Source of the DNA: Rhodococcus sp. 14-2483-1-2
GTDB lineage: Bacteria > Actinomycetota > Actinomycetes > Mycobacteriales > Mycobacteriaceae
Direction of reading: 5' to 3'
Assembly: GCF_002259405.1 (NCBI RefSeq)
Contig: NZ_NPFW01000007.1
Span: 186,001 to 250,000, forward strand
DNA: 64,000 nucleotides
Below, piece by piece: positions 61,500-64,000 of this stretch; position 1 is the stretch's first letter; every line of letters begins with the position of its first letter. The notes beneath the pieces were generated by a model. That model did no database searches and had not been told where the DNA came from. It saw only the letters and a program-made list of their open reading frames with translations. A program made the translations under genes and the position numbers.

Positions 61500-62711
61500 A
61501 TGTCGAGAGACAGCGTCCAAGCTGTGGTCGACCGCTTCGCCGATGAGCTCGGCAGATCGGTCGTCGTCAACGACCCCGAAGTACGAATGCTGTTCGCCAG
61601 CCGCCACTTCGGCGATGAGGACCCCGTTCGGATCAGAGCTATTCTGAACCGCGATGCAGGCAGCGAGGCCATCGGTTTTCTGCTGTCCAGCGGCATCGGT
61701 CAATGGACCAAGCCCGGCAGGATCGACGGGTCCGAAGCGCTCGGTCTTCACGCCCGTGCAGGCGTGCCCATTCGCTGGCGCGGCGAGACACTGGGCATGA
61801 TCCTTGTGATCGATGCCGAGAAAACTGTCACCGATGCCGATCTGGCTCGAATCGGTGAGGTGGCGAACGAGGTCGCCCCGTTGATGGTGGCAGACCGAAT
61901 GCCACTCGATTCGGGTCGTTCCGAGGCCCTGGTGACTGCGGCACTCGGGCCTGAGGAGTCCGCGCGCGAGGGTGCCCTCGCGGAACTGGCTGTCATACCC
62001 GGAGGTGTACGCGTAGTCACCCTGGCCTTGCGGCAGGGTAAGGACAACGACCTGACTGCGATCGCGCTGCGGCATGCACTGGTCGCCGCTCGTTCCCGCA
62101 GTCGCGGCGATGCGCTGCACAGTGTGGACGGTGCCGCCGGGCATCTCGTGTACCTGGCGACTGCCGCACGCGACCTGGACACCGTCGTCGCCGAGGCCCG
62201 AACGATGGTGCGCGACGCAGCAGACGTGGCGGGCCGCGGCACGAGTGTCGAAGCCGGAATCGGGGCGCTCGTACCTGCGATGAACGAGGCGTGGTTGTCC
62301 GCACGGCAGGCCGGCCTCGCAGCCACAATCGCGCGCCGATTCGGTGAGGACTCGGTCGTCAGCTGGGAACGTGCCGGGGTCCTCGGCGTGCTGGCCAGGA
62401 TCCCGACACAGGAATTCGACATCACCGCGGTTCCACAGGAACTACGCCGCCTCGCCGAGGTGGACCCGTCCGGCCGATTGCTCGATACGTTGCGGGCTTT
62501 CCTCGACCACGCTGGATCCGGCCCGGGAGCCGCGGAGGCCCTCTTCATTCACCGAACCACGTTGTACTACCGACTCGACCGCATCCGCGACGCGGTCGAC
62601 ATCGACCTCGACGACGGCACCGTTCGTCTGCACCTGCACCTCGGATTACGCGTCGCCGACGCCATGAGAGCCGAGGGATTCGATCCGTTCCCGCCCTTCA
62701 AAGGGCGTTGA
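61500..62711 (+). CDS. PucR/CdaR-family transcriptional regulator
   Basis: 403 residues from ATG 61500; the frame is open to 61440. An N-terminal sensory domain (LGRSVVVNDPEVRMLFASRH, GVPIRWRGETLGMILVID, GAF-like), a middle domain, and the C-terminal PucR helix-turn-helix: LLDTLRAFLDHAGSGPGAAE, then FIHRTTLYYRLDRI. Such regulators usually activate catabolic or transport genes when a ligand binds. The divergent MFS gene and the convergent dehydrogenase (overlapping by 14 nt) are likely targets. Confidence 0.85.
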   Translation: MSRDSVQAVVDRFADELGRSVVVNDPEVRMLFASRHFGDEDPVRIRAILNRDAGSEAIGFLLSSGIGQWTKPGRIDGSEALGLHARAGVPIRWRGETLGMILVIDAEKTVTDADLARIGEVANEVAPLMVADRMPLDSGRSEALVTAALGPEESAREGALAELAVIPGGVRVVTLALRQGKDNDLTAIALRHALVAARSRSRGDALHSVDGAAGHLVYLATAARDLDTVVAEARTMVRDAADVAGRGTSVEAGIGALVPAMNEAWLSARQAGLAATIARRFGEDSVVSWERAGVLGVLARIPTQEFDITAVPQELRRLAEVDPSGRLLDTLRAFLDHAGSGPGAAEALFIHRTTLYYRLDRIRDAVDIDLDDGTVRLHLHLGLRVADAMRAEGFDPFPPFKGR

Positions 62712-63780
62712 GCGACACGGCCGAATCTCGAAGCTCCGCCGGCACTCCCTGCGGATAGAGGACCACTTTGCATGCGTCACCGGACAGCATCCCGATCGCC
62801 GTTTCCACATCTTCGAGTTCCATGCGGTGCGAGACCAGACGAGAAAGATCAACGCTTCCCGATGCCACGAGGCCGGCAAGTTCCGTCCACGAATCCCAGA
62901 TCCGACGACCGAAACTGCCGCGCAGGGTCAGTCCCCGGCTGATCAACTGCCGTGTCGCGTTCAGTTCGAGAGGTCGGTTGGTCAACCCGACGCTCACGAT
63001 GGTGCCCTCACGGCGGACGACGTCGAATCCAGCCGCAAGCGCAGGGAGGGCTCCGGAACATTCGAGAACCAAGTCGACGCCTTGCGCCGCGCCGGTCCTT
63101 TCCCACACCCGCTCCACAAGGTGTTCACCCGACGCCACCAGCGATCCACCAAGTTCGACTGCCATTGCGGCGCGGTGCGAGTTCGGTTCGACCACAAGCA
63201 CTTCGGCTCCCTTCGCGCGAGCAATCTGCAGCGCGGCCAGACCGACGGGCCCGGCACCACTGACCAGGACGTGCGCGCCGTCCAGGTTCAGCCCGCTCCG
63301 TTGCACAGCGTGCATCGCGCTCCCCGCAGGTTCGAGGAGGGCAGCCGTTTCGAGTGTCAGCTCGTCCGGTAGTCGGAAGCACGTCGACGCCGGGAGTACC
63401 ACTCGCTCGGCGAATGCGCCGTCCATCGTCAGACCGAGCAGGTCCATCCGCAGGCAATTGTGGGCATTACCGAGTGCGCACTGGTAGCAGTCCGAGCACG
63501 CGACGTGAGTCTCGACAGCAACGCGATCTCCGACGCGCAATGTGGATACGTCGGGGGCAACCTCGATCACGGTGCCTGCGCATTCGTGCCCCGTCACCAC
63601 CGGCAACCGCAAGCCGAGGTCGCGGACTGCCGGGCCGTACTCGTACGTCTCGCGGTCGGTTCCGCACACCGATACTGCACCGACTTCGATGCGAACGTGT
63701 CCACGCTCCAGGTCCTGCTCGCGGTAGTCGTTCACCAGGTCGAAGCCCGGAGCAGGTTCGGTCTTGAGCACTGCGCGCAC
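62698..63780 (-). CDS. Zinc-dependent medium-chain dehydrogenase (threonine/sorbitol dehydrogenase-like)
   Basis: 360 residues from GTG 63780, with AGGAG just upstream on its strand. Catalytic zinc ligands in VCGTDRETYEYG and TGHECAGTV; structural zinc Cys4 in HVACSDCYQCALGNAHNC; Rossmann VSGAGPVGLAALQIARAKGA with a downstream acidic residue in VVEPN favouring NAD. Oxidises a sugar alcohol, amino alcohol or similar polyol. The 3' end overlaps the regulator gene in the opposite direction. The upstream region holds paired palindromes. Confidence 0.85.
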   Translation of the reverse strand: MRAVLKTEPAPGFDLVNDYREQDLERGHVRIEVGAVSVCGTDRETYEYGPAVRDLGLRLPVVTGHECAGTVIEVAPDVSTLRVGDRVAVETHVACSDCYQCALGNAHNCLRMDLLGLTMDGAFAERVVLPASTCFRLPDELTLETAALLEPAGSAMHAVQRSGLNLDGAHVLVSGAGPVGLAALQIARAKGAEVLVVEPNSHRAAMAVELGGSLVASGEHLVERVWERTGAAQGVDLVLECSGALPALAAGFDVVRREGTIVSVGLTNRPLELNATRQLISRGLTLRGSFGRRIWDSWTELAGLVASGSVDLSRLVSHRMELEDVETAIGMLSGDACKVVLYPQGVPAELRDSAVSLNAL

Positions 63781-63815
63781 GTCAGCTCCTCATTCTGTGT
63801 CGATGTGCACTCAGT

Positions 63816-63892
63816 CTGTTGCGACAGCCGTTCCCGATCATCGAGCCGAGAGAGGGGAAACGAGTCCAGCTTTCCTCCCGCTGTCGCAACAG
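63816..63892. promoter_or_regulatory. Two copies of a CTGT-N4-ACAG palindrome upstream of the dehydrogenase
   Basis: CTGTTGCGACAG at 63816-63827 and its exact reverse complement CTGTCGCAACAG at 63881-63892; with one more base on each side they form a 13-nt inverted repeat. Each is itself partly symmetrical (CTGT, four bases, ACAG). They lie 36 and 101 nt upstream of the dehydrogenase start, a spacing that would allow looping by a dimeric regulator. Confidence 0.5.
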
Positions 63893-63971
63893 CGGCATTC
63901 GACAACGAGAGGAATTCGCTGCAAGTCCTCTCGTCCTGCGACGGTGCAACGCAACGTGGCATACGACGACC

Positions 63972-64000
63972 ATGACAGGGCGTGGGGACGTGATCCGCCT
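63972..64000 (+). CDS. Possible start of a divergent gene, cut by the window edge
   Basis: ATG 63972 opens a frame (MTGRGDVIR) to the right edge. It lies 191 nt from the divergent dehydrogenase start with paired palindromes between, a typical place for a regulator gene. There is no ribosome-binding site. Too short to judge. Confidence 0.25.

Overview
The window reads as a high-GC, mycolic-acid-containing actinobacterium, most likely Rhodococcus or a close relative. The evidence is a complete mce lipid-importer operon, an antigen-85-type mycolyltransferase, many redox and hydrolase genes of lipid metabolism, GTG/ATG starts that overlap the preceding stop by 4 nt, and several leaderless promoters with a TANNNT box 6-7 nt before the start codon. 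I found no tRNA, rRNA, CRISPR array, insertion sequence or phage gene.

Region 1 (about 1-16.1 kb) is a cell-surface glycan locus. It opens with the 3' part of an amino acid:[carrier protein] ligase. Then come a two-domain alpha/beta hydrolase, a MOP-type flippase, a condensation-fold acyltransferase, a DUF998 membrane protein, a membrane-anchored GH16 enzyme, three family-2 glycosyltransferases and a 750-residue polytopic membrane protein. A convergent GH2 / DUF1839 pair closes it. Together they suggest synthesis, acyl or aminoacyl decoration, export and trimming of an extracellular polysaccharide. The coupling of a carrier-protein aminoacylation enzyme to a flippase/glycosyltransferase operon is the best candidate here for an undescribed system.

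Region 2 (16.4-24.3 kb) is housekeeping and accessory: an exo/endonuclease/phosphatase-fold protein, an Hsp70-like protein with a Pro/Thr tail, a low-molecular-weight tyrosine phosphatase, an ABC exporter, an anti-sigma/STAS pair, a two-gene fluoride channel and a YdcF-type protein.

Region 3 (24.4-44.3 kb) is lipid or steroid-like metabolism and uptake. A MerR regulator is followed by a mymA-like operon (flavin monooxygenase, ferritin-like diiron protein, SDR, lipase-type hydrolase; all on the minus strand). Divergent from it is a long operon: ferredoxin reductase, yrbEA-yrbEB-mceA-F, an Mce-associated protein and a UbiB-type kinase. A convergent TetR / hydrolase / second flavin monooxygenase operon follows.

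Region 4 (44.4-55.7 kb) has small membrane ORFs, a secreted lipase, and a minus-strand operon of a fused acyl-CoA reductase-like double SDR, an amidohydrolase, a phthalate-dioxygenase-type reductase, a second ferritin-like protein and an epoxide-hydrolase-like protein. A divergent TetR gene and a thiolase/small-protein pair follow.

Region 5 (55.9-64 kb) holds a CsbD/LEA-like stress protein, a mycolyltransferase, an uncharacterised 12-TM protein, a small secreted protein, an MFS carboxylate-type transporter divergent from a PucR/CdaR regulator, and a zinc alcohol dehydrogenase whose upstream region carries paired palindromes.
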